Assembly: GCF_900106535.1 (NCBI RefSeq)
Contig: NZ_FNOH01000007.1
Location: forward strand, 186,001 to 250,000
Length of the DNA stretch: 64,000 bases
Source: Myxococcus xanthus
GTDB lineage: Bacteria; Myxococcota; Myxococcia; Myxococcales; Myxococcaceae
Reading direction: 5' to 3'
The notes under the pieces are model-generated. The model was not told where the DNA came from. It ran no database searches and saw nothing but the letters and a program-made list of their open reading frames with translations. Positions 8,716 through 19,500 of this stretch are shown here, piece after piece. Position 1 is the first letter of the stretch; every line of letters begins with the position of its first letter. The position numbers and the translations under genes were made by a program.

Positions 8716-11700
8716 ATGCGCAAACAGCCGGTGGTGATGGTCGCGCTCGGTGGACTCGCACTGGCGCTGGCCGTGGCGCTCGTCCATGCCCAGGACGACT
8801 CGAGTGCTCGACCACCGCCACCCACCGCGCAGCACGGTCCATCGCTTCGAAAGCTCGACGCCCCCACACCCCCGCCGAAAGGCAACCACTCGCTCCGTGG
8901 CCGCGTGCTCGACCCGTGGCGCCGCCCCGTCGCGGGCATCCAGGTCTCCGCCACGCGCGAGATGCCCGGCGAGTCCCTGTCCGCACTTCCCTGTGACACA
9001 CGCGCGCCGGACCTGTCGCTGTCCTCCGGCGACTGCATTGGAGTGCCCGAGGAGCAGGTGCGGGGCCTCGTCGAGGTGGGCCACGGCGGCGCGCCCGTGG
9101 TGGCCCAGGCCGTCACGTCGGCGGAAGGAACGTTCCGTCTCGAAGGCCTGCCCGAGGGCACGGTGGCGCTCTGGGGCATCGGCGAGCATCACGCCACGCT
9201 GGCGCTCGACGTCAGCACCGGCGCGCAGGACGTGACGCTCGTCCTCGCCCCGGGCCTCTTCCTTCCCGGCCGCGTCATCGTCGAATCCGGCGCATCGCTG
9301 CCCGGAGCCCGCGTGACGCTCTTCCACCAGGAGCACTCCCGCTTCTTCGATGCCAGGACTGGCGCGGATGGCCGCTTCGCCTTCGGTCCGCTTCCACCGG
9401 GCGACTACACCGTCGTCGCCACCAGCGACGGCCTGCTGACAGACTCCCTTCAAAACGTGGAGATGGAGGACCTGAATCCCATCGTCCTCCACCTCCCCCG
9501 GCGGCTGTCCGGGCGCGTGCTTGCCCAGGACACGCCCGTAGCCGGCGCGGAAGTCCACGTGGCGTACACGTCGTCCGTCACAGTGACGGACGACCAGGGC
9601 CGCTTCTCCTTCGAGCCACTCTCTCCAGGTGATTACGAGGTGCGCGCGGAGCACCAGGGCGCGTACGGCTTCGCCATGGTGACGCTCACCGAGGAAGACG
9701 GGGACGCGGACACCACCGTGCACCTGGGCACGCTCATCTATCTGGAAGGCACCGTTCGCGACGAGTCCGGGCGCCCCATCCCTGAAGCCCAGGTGGGCGC
9801 TGGCGCGGCCAGGGGGCGGGCCCCTCCCGTGGACTACGCCACCACGATGGCGGACGGCCGGTTCCGGCTGGGCCCGCTGCGGCGGGAGCCCTACATCTTC
9901 AACGTCCTCGCCTCCGGCTATCTGGGCACGCTGCGCGACGAAGTCGCCGCGCCTGGACTGCGTCTGGACTTCACCCTCGCGCGCGCCCACCTCATCCGAG
10001 GCACCGTCATCGACGCCCAGGGAACCCCGGTGCCCGATGTGGACATCGACCTGGACAGGGAGTCGCTACCCGACACCGAGACAGACCTCCAGCGCGTGGA
10101 CGCCACCACGTCGGACGAGCACGGCCGCTTCGAGCTCGCGGTCCCCCATCCAAGGCGCTACGAAATCGTCTTCATCAGCCAGGGCCATCTGGAGGCGCGG
10201 GTGACAGCGGACGCGCCGGGCCCCGAGCTCCGCGTGGTGATGGAGGCGACCGCCCGCGTGGAGGGCACCGTCACGAGCGCCCAGGGCCTCCCCGTCCACC
10301 ACATGGCGATTCACCTCGAGGATGACAGCGACACCGGGAACTCCCACACCGTTGAGAGTGACGAGGAGGGGCGCTTCTCCATCACCGGCGTGCTCCCGGG
10401 CACGTACCGCCTGCATGCGGGGACGAACACCCACCCGGCCACCCGAGCGGCGTCGCGTACCGTCACCGTGCACGGTTCGGAGGTCGTGAATGCCTCGCTG
10501 CGGCTGGAGACCGGAGCGCCGGTGTCCGGCATCGTCGTGGACGAGCGCGGGCGCCCGGTGGCGAACGCCACGGTAGAGGGGCAATCCCTGTCGGGCCGGC
10601 GCAGCGACCTCCCCCCCAGCGTCACCACCAGCGACGACGAGGGCCACTTCACCCTGCACCACCTGGCGGAAGGTGAGTGCTCGCTGCGCGCGGCGAAGGG
10701 CCGGTATGTGCTCGAGGCCACCGAGCCTCGTGCTCCCGGCGCCTCACATCCCGCGGTCCTCGCGCAGTCGGGAGCTCGCAACGTGCGGCTGGTGCTGCGA
10801 AGCCAGGGAAACGTCCATGGCCGCGTGGTGCGCGCGAATGGCACCCCCATCACCCGCTTCACCATCAACCAGGAGCCCTTCCGGGACCCCGAGGGGAGCT
10901 TCAGGTTCGACGCCCCCGTCGTGGGGACACAGCGGCTGACCTTCGAGGCCCCCGGGCTGACGCGCGCCGTGCGCGAGGTGCAGGTTCCCGCGGCCGAGGA
11001 CCTGGACCTGGGGCAGGTGCGGCTGGAGGCTGGGCGCAACGTCCGCGGCCGAGTGGTGGACGCGGCGACGTCGAAGCCCATCGAGGACGCCATCGTCGAG
11101 GTCCATCTGCCGGGTGAAGGCGGCGCGTTCGAGGAAGTCACCGCGCTGGCCGTGGACGTCTCCCAACGGGATGGCACTTTCGCCTTCCCACTGCTGGAAG
11201 CGCGCCCGCTGGACGTGCTGGTCCAGACGAACCAGGGGCACCCCATCCTGCGCCATCGGATTGGCACGGGTGACGAAACCCTGGAGTTGCAGGTGTATCC
11301 GGGCGCACAGGTGGAAGGCACCCTGAATGACCGCGACGGAAAGCCCGCGGAAGCCATCGTGCAGCTCGTCGCCGAAGACAGGGACTACTCCGCCTCGGTG
11401 GATGAGGGGCTGGGGGCATTCCAGGCCCGGAACGTCCCGGCGGGCACCTACACGCTGTCGGCTTCCATGGGACAGAACGCGGAAGGCCGCAGCGTGGCCT
11501 TCCTTCCGCAGCGCGTGAAGGTTCCGCCCATGGGAAAGGTGACGTTCGCCTTCACGGAAGCCACCGGTGGCGGCACGATGCGACTCGGCATCCGGATGCC
11601 TCCGGTCAAGCCGGACGTGGGGATCTACAAGGCGTTGCTGTCGGGCACGCTGCCACCGACCGTATCCGGCCGGGAGCTGCGCACGCGGGCCCGCTTCGGA

Positions 11701-11895
11701 GACATCCGAGCGTCCACGAAGAGCCTGGAGGGCGTGTTGGTGTACGAGCAGCTCCCGGCTGGGGCGTACACGTTCATCGTCCTGCTGGAAGAGGGGAAGC
11801 CCGCCCGATTCACCGTCCACCGGGAGGAGCTCTTCCTCGCGGAGGGGGAGACGCTGGAGCGGGACGTCCAGGTGACGCCACGGCCCCTGCCCTGA
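8716..11895 (+). CDS. Secreted protein made of carboxypeptidase-regulatory-like (Ig-fold) repeats
   Basis: A 1059-residue protein with a clear N-terminal signal peptide (about residues 1-26, ending near VHAQDD) and a CCGAGGA ribosome-binding site. After a Pro-rich linker it is a chain of roughly ten repeats of about 80 residues. Each has the pattern G-V-D/V-P-A-G-A-V, then T-D-G-R-F and L-P-G-Y or LPPGDY (for example GRFAFGPLPPGDYTV and GRFRLGPLRREPYIF), which is the CarboxypepD_reg-like fold. No catalytic domain is present. Such proteins are usually periplasmic or surface scaffolds or adhesins; the precise role is unknown. There is no membrane anchor after the signal peptide. Confidence 0.8.
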   Translation: MRKQPVVMVALGGLALALAVALVHAQDDSSARPPPPTAQHGPSLRKLDAPTPPPKGNHSLRGRVLDPWRRPVAGIQVSATREMPGESLSALPCDTRAPDLSLSSGDCIGVPEEQVRGLVEVGHGGAPVVAQAVTSAEGTFRLEGLPEGTVALWGIGEHHATLALDVSTGAQDVTLVLAPGLFLPGRVIVESGASLPGARVTLFHQEHSRFFDARTGADGRFAFGPLPPGDYTVVATSDGLLTDSLQNVEMEDLNPIVLHLPRRLSGRVLAQDTPVAGAEVHVAYTSSVTVTDDQGRFSFEPLSPGDYEVRAEHQGAYGFAMVTLTEEDGDADTTVHLGTLIYLEGTVRDESGRPIPEAQVGAGAARGRAPPVDYATTMADGRFRLGPLRREPYIFNVLASGYLGTLRDEVAAPGLRLDFTLARAHLIRGTVIDAQGTPVPDVDIDLDRESLPDTETDLQRVDATTSDEHGRFELAVPHPRRYEIVFISQGHLEARVTADAPGPELRVVMEATARVEGTVTSAQGLPVHHMAIHLEDDSDTGNSHTVESDEEGRFSITGVLPGTYRLHAGTNTHPATRAASRTVTVHGSEVVNASLRLETGAPVSGIVVDERGRPVANATVEGQSLSGRRSDLPPSVTTSDDEGHFTLHHLAEGECSLRAAKGRYVLEATEPRAPGASHPAVLAQSGARNVRLVLRSQGNVHGRVVRANGTPITRFTINQEPFRDPEGSFRFDAPVVGTQRLTFEAPGLTRAVREVQVPAAEDLDLGQVRLEAGRNVRGRVVDAATSKPIEDAIVEVHLPGEGGAFEEVTALAVDVSQRDGTFAFPLLEARPLDVLVQTNQGHPILRHRIGTGDETLELQVYPGAQVEGTLNDRDGKPAEAIVQLVAEDRDYSASVDEGLGAFQARNVPAGTYTLSASMGQNAEGRSVAFLPQRVKVPPMGKVTFAFTEATGGGTMRLGIRMPPVKPDVGIYKALLSGTLPPTVSGRELRTRARFGDIRASTKSLEGVLVYEQLPAGAYTFIVLLEEGKPARFTVHREELFLAEGETLERDVQVTPRPLP

Positions 11896-11944
11896 GCGCG
11901 GGTGCGATTATCGGTTGTCCCCGCCCACGCCTAGAGTGAAGCGG

Positions 11945-12799
11945 ATGAGCGACAAGCGCCCCCTGGCGGACACGACCGAGTTGGAGCTGGACTGGCGTGG
12001 CCGCGCCCCCCGCAAGCCGGAGGCGCCCTCCAGCGCGGCCTTGGAACCGCTTTCCGAGGTCGAGGTGCCGTCCGGCGCGGGCAAGGGGCTCCCGGGCGAC
12101 CCGCGCCACATGAGCATCGAGTTGCGCCAGTCGGTGCAGGGGATGATGGAGACGCCCGCGCTGCGCATGCGGCAGATGCGCGAGGGGCTGGAGATTTTCT
12201 TCGGCGCCCAGACGCGCAACCGCTACGAGGTGTGCGACGACACGGGGCGCGTCGCGCTCTACGTGGAGGAGGAGGCCCGTGGCTTCGGCGCCATGCTCCG
12301 GCGGACCTTCTCGCCCTTCTACAAGGCCCGGATGGAGTGCATGACGCTGGGCGGCATCGTGGCGCTCGTGGTGGAGCGTCCCTGGAGCATCCTCCTCACG
12401 AAGGCGGACATCCTGGCCTGGGACGGCCGGCTGATGGCGCGCATCCAGCAGCGCTTCACCCTGTTGGGACGCCACCTGGACATCGTCACGCCCGGCGGCG
12501 CCGTCATCGCCACCGTGAAGGGCCCGCTCTTCAGACCCTGGACCTTCCGTATCTTCCAGAATGACGTGGAAATAGCCGTGGTCCGCAAGCGCTGGAGTGG
12601 CTTCCTCCAGGAGAGCTTCTCCGCCGCGGACACCTTCACCCTCGACTTCCAGCCCCAGTGCACCGACTTCCGGCTGCGGCAGTTGGTGCTGGCCGTCGCC
12701 CTGCTCGTCGACCTGACGTACTTCGAGAACAACAGCCCCCGCGCCGCCCTGGGCCCGGGGCTGGACCTGTTCGACGCGTTGATGTTCTGGAAGAAGTAG
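11945..12799 (+). CDS. Phospholipid scramblase / LURP-one-like protein
   Basis: A 284-residue protein. The start at the ATG of MSDKRPLAD is preferred over an in-frame ATG 30 bases earlier that leaves almost no upstream room. From about residue 80 it has the scramblase/Tubby-like pattern LEIFFGAQTRNRYEV, later KARMECMTLGG and a C-terminal hydrophobic strand (VLAVALLVDLTYFENN). The N-terminal 70 residues are polar and Pro-rich. Bacterial members are mostly uncharacterised and may bind lipids rather than flip them. It stands 18 bases upstream of the HEAT-repeat gene and reads in the same direction as the whole run up to the retron, so it may be the first gene of that transcript. Confidence 0.7.
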   Translation: MSDKRPLADTTELELDWRGRAPRKPEAPSSAALEPLSEVEVPSGAGKGLPGDPRHMSIELRQSVQGMMETPALRMRQMREGLEIFFGAQTRNRYEVCDDTGRVALYVEEEARGFGAMLRRTFSPFYKARMECMTLGGIVALVVERPWSILLTKADILAWDGRLMARIQQRFTLLGRHLDIVTPGGAVIATVKGPLFRPWTFRIFQNDVEIAVVRKRWSGFLQESFSAADTFTLDFQPQCTDFRLRQLVLAVALLVDLTYFENNSPRAALGPGLDLFDALMFWKK

Positions 12800-12817
12800 C
12801 GTGGTAAATCCCCCTCC

Positions 12818-15550
12818 ATGTCCACGTCCACGAGCGATGCGCTGAGCGCGGCAGACCTGGAGCGGCTGGTCCGCGCCGAGTCCCCTGACCTGGCCGATGC
12901 CGTCCTCGCCCTGCTCGAGCAGCCCGAGCAGACGCCGGAGAAGCCGCTGCCGAAGGATGCCTTCACCTTCGACGCACTCCTCCGGACGCTCACCCAGGCC
13001 CGGGCGCACTACGAGTCGGACGGGCGGCGTCAGGCCTCCTCCGAGGCGTGGCAGCGCTACCTGGCGCAGCAGGACGTGCCCCGCCCTCCCCGCCTGGCCC
13101 TGGCCGACCTGCTGGTGGCGCTCTACCAGCGCGGCACCCAGGCCTCGCGCGCGGCGCTGATGGACATCGCCCGCCGCGCGGACCTGCGCTTCGGCCTCTG
13201 GGGCGGACTCAAGCGCATCTACAAGCTGGCGGAGGCCAACCACGACGCGGAGCTGTTCGGCGTGCTCGCCTGGCGCTTCGACGTGGAGCGCCACCGCCCC
13301 AGCGCCAGCCGGGAAGTCTCCGGCGGCACCCTCACCTACCTGCGCCGCCGCGCCTGGCGCTACCTGCGCCACCTGGGCGCCGCCGTGCCGGAGCTCTACC
13401 CGCAGTTCGCGGTGGAGGTGCTGCGCCACTACGCGACGAACACCTCCTGGTACGGCGTCTGGGTGGCCCACCACATCTGGGCGCACGGCAGCGGCAAGTA
13501 CACGCAGGACTCCTTCGCCATGCCGCCGCCGGGCGACATGGTGAAGCACCGCGCCTTCCCGGACGCGTGGAAGCGCTCGCCGGACGCGCTGATGCGCCTG
13601 CTGGACGTGTGTGAGTCGGACCCCGCCGCCAGCTTCGCCATCCAGGGCCTGCGCAAGGACTTCCCGGAGGCGCTGCGCAAGGTGACGCCCGCGTGGCTGG
13701 ACCGGCTCGCCCGCCGTCCGCTGGGCAGCGCGCACGACTTCCTGGTGGAGACGCTGCAGGGCTCGCCCGAGTTCCACCAGGGCCGGCTGCGCGAGCTCGG
13801 CCTGCACGAGGCGGTGCTGGCGCTGCTGCTGTCCCCCAGCGCCAAGGCCCGCGCCTACGCCATCGAGTACGCCCGCGCCCACGCGCAGGACCTGCCGGCG
13901 GAGCGCCTGGAGGAGCTGGTGGCCCAGGGCGCCCCGGACGTGAAGTCCTTCGCCGCGGCCACGTTGGAGAAGCGCAACCCGCGCGAGCTGGGTGTGGCGC
14001 TGCTGGGGCGGCTCCTGCAGCACAAGGCCACCTCGACCTTCGCGGCGAGCGCGCTGGCGCAGTCGTTCGACCGGGCGGAGCTGCCCGCGGACTTCCTGCG
14101 CGACATGTACCTGGGCACCGGTGAGCAGCTCAACTGGGTGAAGGGCTTCATCAGTTCCAAGTACGGCGCCACCGAGCTGCCCGCGGACTTCTGGAAGGCG
14201 CTGCTGGACGACCCGCGGCTGCAGAAGAAGCCCCACCCCGTGGAAGGTCTGGCGATGCGGGCGCTGTCGGCCTACCCGGCCGCGGCCATCGGTCCGGAGT
14301 GGCTGCTGGAGAAGGCCGCCCATCCCCGCATCAGCCACATGGCGACCCAGGCGCTCATGCGCGCGGACAGCCTGCCCGGGCTGGACGTGGAGCAGGTGAA
14401 GGCGCGCGTCTTCAGCGCGAAGTACCGGGGCGTGGCCCTGGGCCTGCTGGGCAACCGCAAGCTGTTCACCGCGCGCCAGCTCACCGTGCCCTGGCTGCTG
14501 GCGCTGGCCCGCCGCGCCGACCCGGAGCTGCACGGCTTCGCGCACCGCTACCTGCTGGAGAACGTGGCCCCCGCGGACTTCAGCGACGCGGGCGACGCGG
14601 CCGCGGGCCTGGAGCGCCTCTTCGAGCTGGCCCTGGGCGCGAAGCAGCCGGCGCCCGTGCGCGCCTTCGCGCAGACGTACCTGCGCTGCCACCACCCCGT
14701 CATCGGGCCGGAGCAGCCGGAGTCGAAGTCCTACAACCTCAAGCCCCGCGCGCCGCGCAAGGCGTACACGCCGGAGCTGCTGTGGCCCGCGCTCACCGAT
14801 TCACGGGACGACGTGCGCCGCTTCGCCCTGGCCATTGCCCGCGCGGAGCTGCGCGCCTGGGGCTGGCACACGCGCGTGTACGAGCTGGCGGACGCCGAGG
14901 CGAAGGAGATTCGCAACCTGGCCTATGACGCTCTGCTGCGCGCGGGCGAGGAAGGCGCGGACGCCCGGCACACGCTCCAGCCAGAGGAGCTGGACCCCGT
15001 GAAGGTGTTCTCCCTCACGGAGAGCACCAAGCGCAGCACGCGCGAGGTCGCGGTGGAGCTCATCCGCCGACACTACGCGCGGCTGGGCGGCGCCGAGCGG
15101 CTCGCGTGGCTGATGCAGAGCGCGGACCGCGAGGTGGGCCTGTTCGCGGTGCGCCTCCTCTGGGAGAAGCACCGGCCCACGCACCTGCCGGAGGGGTGGA
15201 AGCCCGCGGGCGCCAAGGAGGCCCCGGCCGCCAGTGGCACGGAGCGCTTCGCCAACGTGGACGCGCTGCGCACCTTCCTGCGGAAGATGCTCTTCGGCCT
15301 GCCGCCGGGCCGCGCCAAGGAGGCCCGTGAGGGTGAGGTGCAGAAGCGCCTGTCCGCCAGCGTGGCCAAGCGCCGCGTCATCGAGCTGGTGCGCGACCTG
15401 GGCCTGGACGACGCGGCCTTCGCCCGCGTGGTGGCGCCGGTGCTGGAGGAGTTCACCGGCTCGCTGGCCAAGGGGGAATGGCAGAGCTGCCTCGCCTCGC
15501 TGGTGCAGCTCCGGGCCGCGCACCCGGATGCGCAACTCGGAAGCGCCTGA
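12818..15550 (+). CDS. HEAT/ARM-type alpha-solenoid protein (first of two)
   Basis: A 910-residue, Ala/Leu/Arg-rich protein with no signal peptide or membrane span. It is built largely of paired helices resembling degenerate HEAT repeats, for example TDSRDDVRRFALAIARAEL and SADREVGLFAVRLLWEKH. Near the end is a distinctive segment DALRTFLRKMLFGLPPGR followed by a basic helix. I do not recognise a named family. The context is suggestive: the next genes encode a JmjC-type oxygenase, a giant WD40+HEAT protein, a SWIM protein and a retron. HEAT and SWIM proteins travel together in some bacterial MoxR/vWA gene clusters, so this may be a subunit of the same complex. It ends 15 bases before the next start. 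Confidence 0.6.
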   Translation: MSTSTSDALSAADLERLVRAESPDLADAVLALLEQPEQTPEKPLPKDAFTFDALLRTLTQARAHYESDGRRQASSEAWQRYLAQQDVPRPPRLALADLLVALYQRGTQASRAALMDIARRADLRFGLWGGLKRIYKLAEANHDAELFGVLAWRFDVERHRPSASREVSGGTLTYLRRRAWRYLRHLGAAVPELYPQFAVEVLRHYATNTSWYGVWVAHHIWAHGSGKYTQDSFAMPPPGDMVKHRAFPDAWKRSPDALMRLLDVCESDPAASFAIQGLRKDFPEALRKVTPAWLDRLARRPLGSAHDFLVETLQGSPEFHQGRLRELGLHEAVLALLLSPSAKARAYAIEYARAHAQDLPAERLEELVAQGAPDVKSFAAATLEKRNPRELGVALLGRLLQHKATSTFAASALAQSFDRAELPADFLRDMYLGTGEQLNWVKGFISSKYGATELPADFWKALLDDPRLQKKPHPVEGLAMRALSAYPAAAIGPEWLLEKAAHPRISHMATQALMRADSLPGLDVEQVKARVFSAKYRGVALGLLGNRKLFTARQLTVPWLLALARRADPELHGFAHRYLLENVAPADFSDAGDAAAGLERLFELALGAKQPAPVRAFAQTYLRCHHPVIGPEQPESKSYNLKPRAPRKAYTPELLWPALTDSRDDVRRFALAIARAELRAWGWHTRVYELADAEAKEIRNLAYDALLRAGEEGADARHTLQPEELDPVKVFSLTESTKRSTREVAVELIRRHYARLGGAERLAWLMQSADREVGLFAVRLLWEKHRPTHLPEGWKPAGAKEAPAASGTERFANVDALRTFLRKMLFGLPPGRAKEAREGEVQKRLSASVAKRRVIELVRDLGLDDAAFARVVAPVLEEFTGSLAKGEWQSCLASLVQLRAAHPDAQLGSA

Positions 15551-15565
15551 GCAGATTGAACGCCC

Positions 15566-16453
15566 ATGCTGCTCGATGAACTGCTGAATGGCTTTCCGCG
15601 GGAGCGCTTCCTCCAGGAGCACTACCTGCGGCGTCCCTTCACCGGCGCTTCCGCCGCGGAGCGCCTCCAGCGCCTGGGGACGTGGGAGACCATCGACTTC
15701 CTCGTCGAGGAGACGGCCTGCGACGTGCTGCTCGCGCGCCAGGGCGTACCCTACCCGGGAGACAGGCCCACGACGGCGAAGGCGGCGCGGGAGCTGTTCG
15801 CGCAGGGCTACACGCTCGCGCTGCGGCAGCCGGACCTGCACCACCCGGACCTGGCCCAACTGGCGCGCGCCTTCAGCGCGGAGCTGCACGGCCGCATCAA
15901 CCTGCACATCTACTGCACGCCCGCGGGGCACCACGGCTTCGGCTGGCACTGCGACCCGGAGGAGGTGTTCATCCTCCAGACGGCGGGCCGCAAGGACTAC
16001 CTGCTGCGGGAGAACACGCTCCACCCCGTACCCCTGCCGGAGTCCGTACCCAGCGGCTCCCTGGCGGCGCAGGAGAAGACGCCCGTCGAGACGCACTCGC
16101 TGAGCGCCGGGGACTTCATCTACATCCCGGGCGGGCACTGGCACATGGCGCAGGCAACCGAGGAGGCGCTGTCCATCTCCATCGGCCTGATGCCGCCCAC
16201 GCTCCTGGACCTCCTCGACGGGGTGAGGGCCGCGCTGGCCAGCAGCCCGGTGTGGCGGCGGCGGATGCCCTCGCTGGGGCGTGCCTCCTCACTGGACGAC
16301 CCGAGCAAACTGGCGCTGCTGCGGACGCTGTTGTCGGAGCTGGGCGGTGAAGTCCAGCGCCAGCTCGCCGACCCCGGCTACCCCCTGCGCTTCCTCGCGC
16401 AGACGGCCCGGTTCTATCTGCGCTCCACGGGAATCCGGGGCAACGGGCGCTGA
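15566..16453 (+). CDS. JmjC/cupin-type Fe(II) 2-oxoglutarate oxygenase-like protein
   Basis: A 295-residue cupin. The metal ligands are visible as H128-x-D130 (GWHCDPEE) and a distal His in GGHWH (H191 or H193), with the expected spacing of about 60 residues. The sequence between them (EVFILQTAGRKDYLLRENT) matches the pattern of cupin_4/JmjC proteins such as the ribosomal oxygenases. It should hydroxylate a protein or small molecule using 2-oxoglutarate and Fe(II). It sits 15 bases after the HEAT-repeat gene and 85 bases before the WD40+HEAT gene. One attractive but unproven idea is that it modifies a neighbouring protein in this cluster. Confidence 0.75.
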   Translation: MLLDELLNGFPRERFLQEHYLRRPFTGASAAERLQRLGTWETIDFLVEETACDVLLARQGVPYPGDRPTTAKAARELFAQGYTLALRQPDLHHPDLAQLARAFSAELHGRINLHIYCTPAGHHGFGWHCDPEEVFILQTAGRKDYLLRENTLHPVPLPESVPSGSLAAQEKTPVETHSLSAGDFIYIPGGHWHMAQATEEALSISIGLMPPTLLDLLDGVRAALASSPVWRRRMPSLGRASSLDDPSKLALLRTLLSELGGEVQRQLADPGYPLRFLAQTARFYLRSTGIRGNGR

Positions 16454-16538
16454 CGGCGCGCGGCACCGCGAACCCCTTCACTGCGCGCTCTTCTATTGAG
16501 GGCGCTGGTGCTAAGAAGAGCAGCCACTGAGGAGCGTG

Positions 16539-19500
16539 ATGCCCGTACTCGCCATCGGCAACATCGAGAAGGTCCGCGCACTCGCGGCCAATGCGCGCCT
16601 GCTGCTGGTGGGCGGTGCTCGCGCATCCACCGCCAGCCGCCTCACCGCGTTCGAGCCGGGCACCAACAAGGTGCTGTGGAGCACGGAGCTGCCCTCCGCG
16701 GTGAACGCGCTCGCCCTGTCCGGTGGACAGTGGGCCGCGGCCGGCGCGGATGGCACGGTGCGCATCGGCACGCTGTCCGACGGACAGGTGCAGTTCCAAC
16801 TCAATGACGTGCACCCCGGCGGCGTCACGGCGCTGGCCTCCAGCGCGGATGGCACGCTCCTCTTCAGCGCGGGCGCGGACGGCGTCGTGCGCGCCTGGGA
16901 CTGGGAGTCCACGCGCAAGATGCACGAGTGGAAGGCGTCCACCCAGCCCCTGCGCGCGGTGGCCGTGGACCCCTCCGGCACCTACGCGGCGGGCGCGGGT
17001 GACGACGGCGTGGTGCGCGTCTTCACCGTGGCCACTGGCGCGCAGCGCGACATGGCCGGCCACGAAGGCGCCGTGCGCGCGCTCGCCTTCACGCCGCGCG
17101 ACGGCCGGCTGGTGTCCGCCGGTGACGACGGCAAGCTGCGCATCTGGTACCTCGTGGGCGCGGTGGAGTTCGAGGTCCGCGGCGAGAAGGACACCGGCCA
17201 TGCCGGCCCGGTGCTCGCCCTGCTCTTCCCGCCCACGCCCACCGCCAAGCCGGGTGAGGAAGAGCCCGGCGACCGCGTGTGGTCCTCGGGCAGCGACGGC
17301 CAGGTCAAGGTCTGGCGCCTGGACGTTCGCCGCAAGCCGCGCTCGCTCGACGCGGGGGGCAAGCCCGTGCAGGCGCTCGCCTTCGTGCCGCCGGCCAATC
17401 CGCGGCTGGCGAAGACGTCCCTGGGCTCCGTCTTCACGGGCGGGGATGACCGCCGCACGCACCGCTTCGGCCTCGCGGCGGATGGCTCGCCCGCGGGCGA
17501 CCACGATACGTCCCAGCACGGCATCGACCTGCTGACGGAATCACTCAAGGCCGGCCGTCCCCGCCGCGAAGCCGCGGTGCGCGAGGCCGCCGCGCTGGAG
17601 GAGACGGAGGCGCTGGACTTCCTCTTCCAGGTGCTGTCCTCGGAAAAGGACGCGGAGGTCCGGCGGCTCGCCGTGCGCGAGCTGGCGGACAAGGGCCGCA
17701 CCGCCGCGCGCCCCAAGCTGCGCGAGCGGCTGGACGACTCGCACCCGATGGTGCGCAAGGCCGCGCTGGACGCGCTCGTCGCGCTGGAGCCGGAGTCCCC
17801 GCTGTCCGCGCCGCGCGCGGCGCTGGGCTCGCAGCACCCGGAAGTGCGCGTGTTGGGCCTGGAGTTGCTGGCGAAGCTGGGAGGCACGTCCCCGCTGGTG
17901 CCGGGCCTCATCGCCGGCCAGCTCGCGGACAACCAGGGCGCGGTCGGCCTGGCCGCGCTGGACGCGCTCACCCAGGTGGTGCCGGGCGACGGCGCCGAGC
18001 CGCTGCGCACCGCCTTCGAGCGCGGCCCCTCCCAGCTCAAGGTGGAGGTGCTCATCCGCGCCGTGGCGGGCGGGCTGCTTGGCCACGCGCAGTTGCAGGC
18101 CCTGGTGGCCCGCGCGCTGGATGACGCGGACCCCGGCGTTCGCCGCACGGCCTTCACCGTGCGCGTCATGGAGCGCCGGGCGCTGTCCCACGCGCTGGAG
18201 TCACGCGACGAGGACTTTGGCCGGGGCACCAAGGAAGTCTCCCGCTGGCTGGTCCAGCGCGCGCGCCGTGCGCAGGGCGTCGCGGGAAATCCGCCCATCA
18301 CCGATGCGGAGCTCCAGTCCGCACGCGATGCGATGCCCGCGCAGGGCACCACGGGCGCGGCCATCACCGAGAGCGACCTGGAGCCGCTGCTGGCCGCCAT
18401 GGCCTGCCGCACGCCGGACACGGCCGTGCGCGGCGCTCGCGGCCTGGCACAACTGGGTGACGCACGGGCGCTGGGCGCGCTGCTCCAGCTCTCCCGCGAG
18501 CCGGACGCCGCCATCCGCCGGGTGGCTGCCTCCTCCCTCCAGGCACTCCAGGACGCGCGCGCTCGCGAGCGACTGGTGTGGATGCTGGACGACGAGAACG
18601 CGGACGTGCGCGCCGCCGCGCTGGACGCGGTGGTGGCGCTGGACGCGGACGCGTCGCTGGCGTCGGCGGAAGCCGCGTTGCGCTCGGGCCACGAGGACGT
18701 GCGCGTGCGGGGCCTGGACCGGCTGGTGAAGCTGGGCGCGGCGACGCCGGGCGCGGAGCCGCTGCTGGGCGACGCGCTGGAGGACGAGTCCGGCAAGGTG
18801 CGCGGCGAGGCCTTCCGCACGCTGTGGGCCTGGAACGAGAAGGCGCCGGAGAAGGCGCTGGACCGCGCGCTGGCGGGCCGCTTCCCCGACCTGCGCCACC
18901 GGGCGGTGGAGGTGCTGGCACAGCGCGCCGCCGAAGGCTGGGCGCTGGAGCGGCTGAAGAAGGCCGTGGAGGACCGCGACACCAGCGTGGCCACCGCCGC
19001 GTATGACGCGTGGGTGAAGCACGTGGGCAAGGAGCACGCGGAGGCCCACTTGGCGGCGCTCGCCACCACGCACGCGCCGCTGCGGGAGCACGCCGCGAAG
19101 GGCGCCATCCACGCCCCCATCGAGCCCCTGCGCTCGCCGCTGCTCAAGCGCGTCCAGGACGAGGAAGTCCCCGTCGCCGTGGCCGCGCTGGAGGCGCTGG
19201 ACAAGCTGGTGCCCAACGAGAACGGACCCCTGCTGGCCGGGCTCTCCGCGGCGCCGCTGCCGGTGCGCGTGCGCGCGGTGGAGCTGCTGGCTCCGCGTGG
19301 CGCCGAAGACATCATCGAGCCGATGCGCGCGTTCATCACCGACAAGGACCTGGAGCGGCTCTACCCTCCAGCCTTCCTGGTGCCGCTGCGCATCCGCGCC
19401 GCGCGGGCCCTGGCGTCACTGGGCTCGCGGCGCCTGCTGACCTTCTTCGCCACCGTGCTGCTGCCGCACGAGCTGGGCGACCTCCAGGAGCAGGGCGGCC

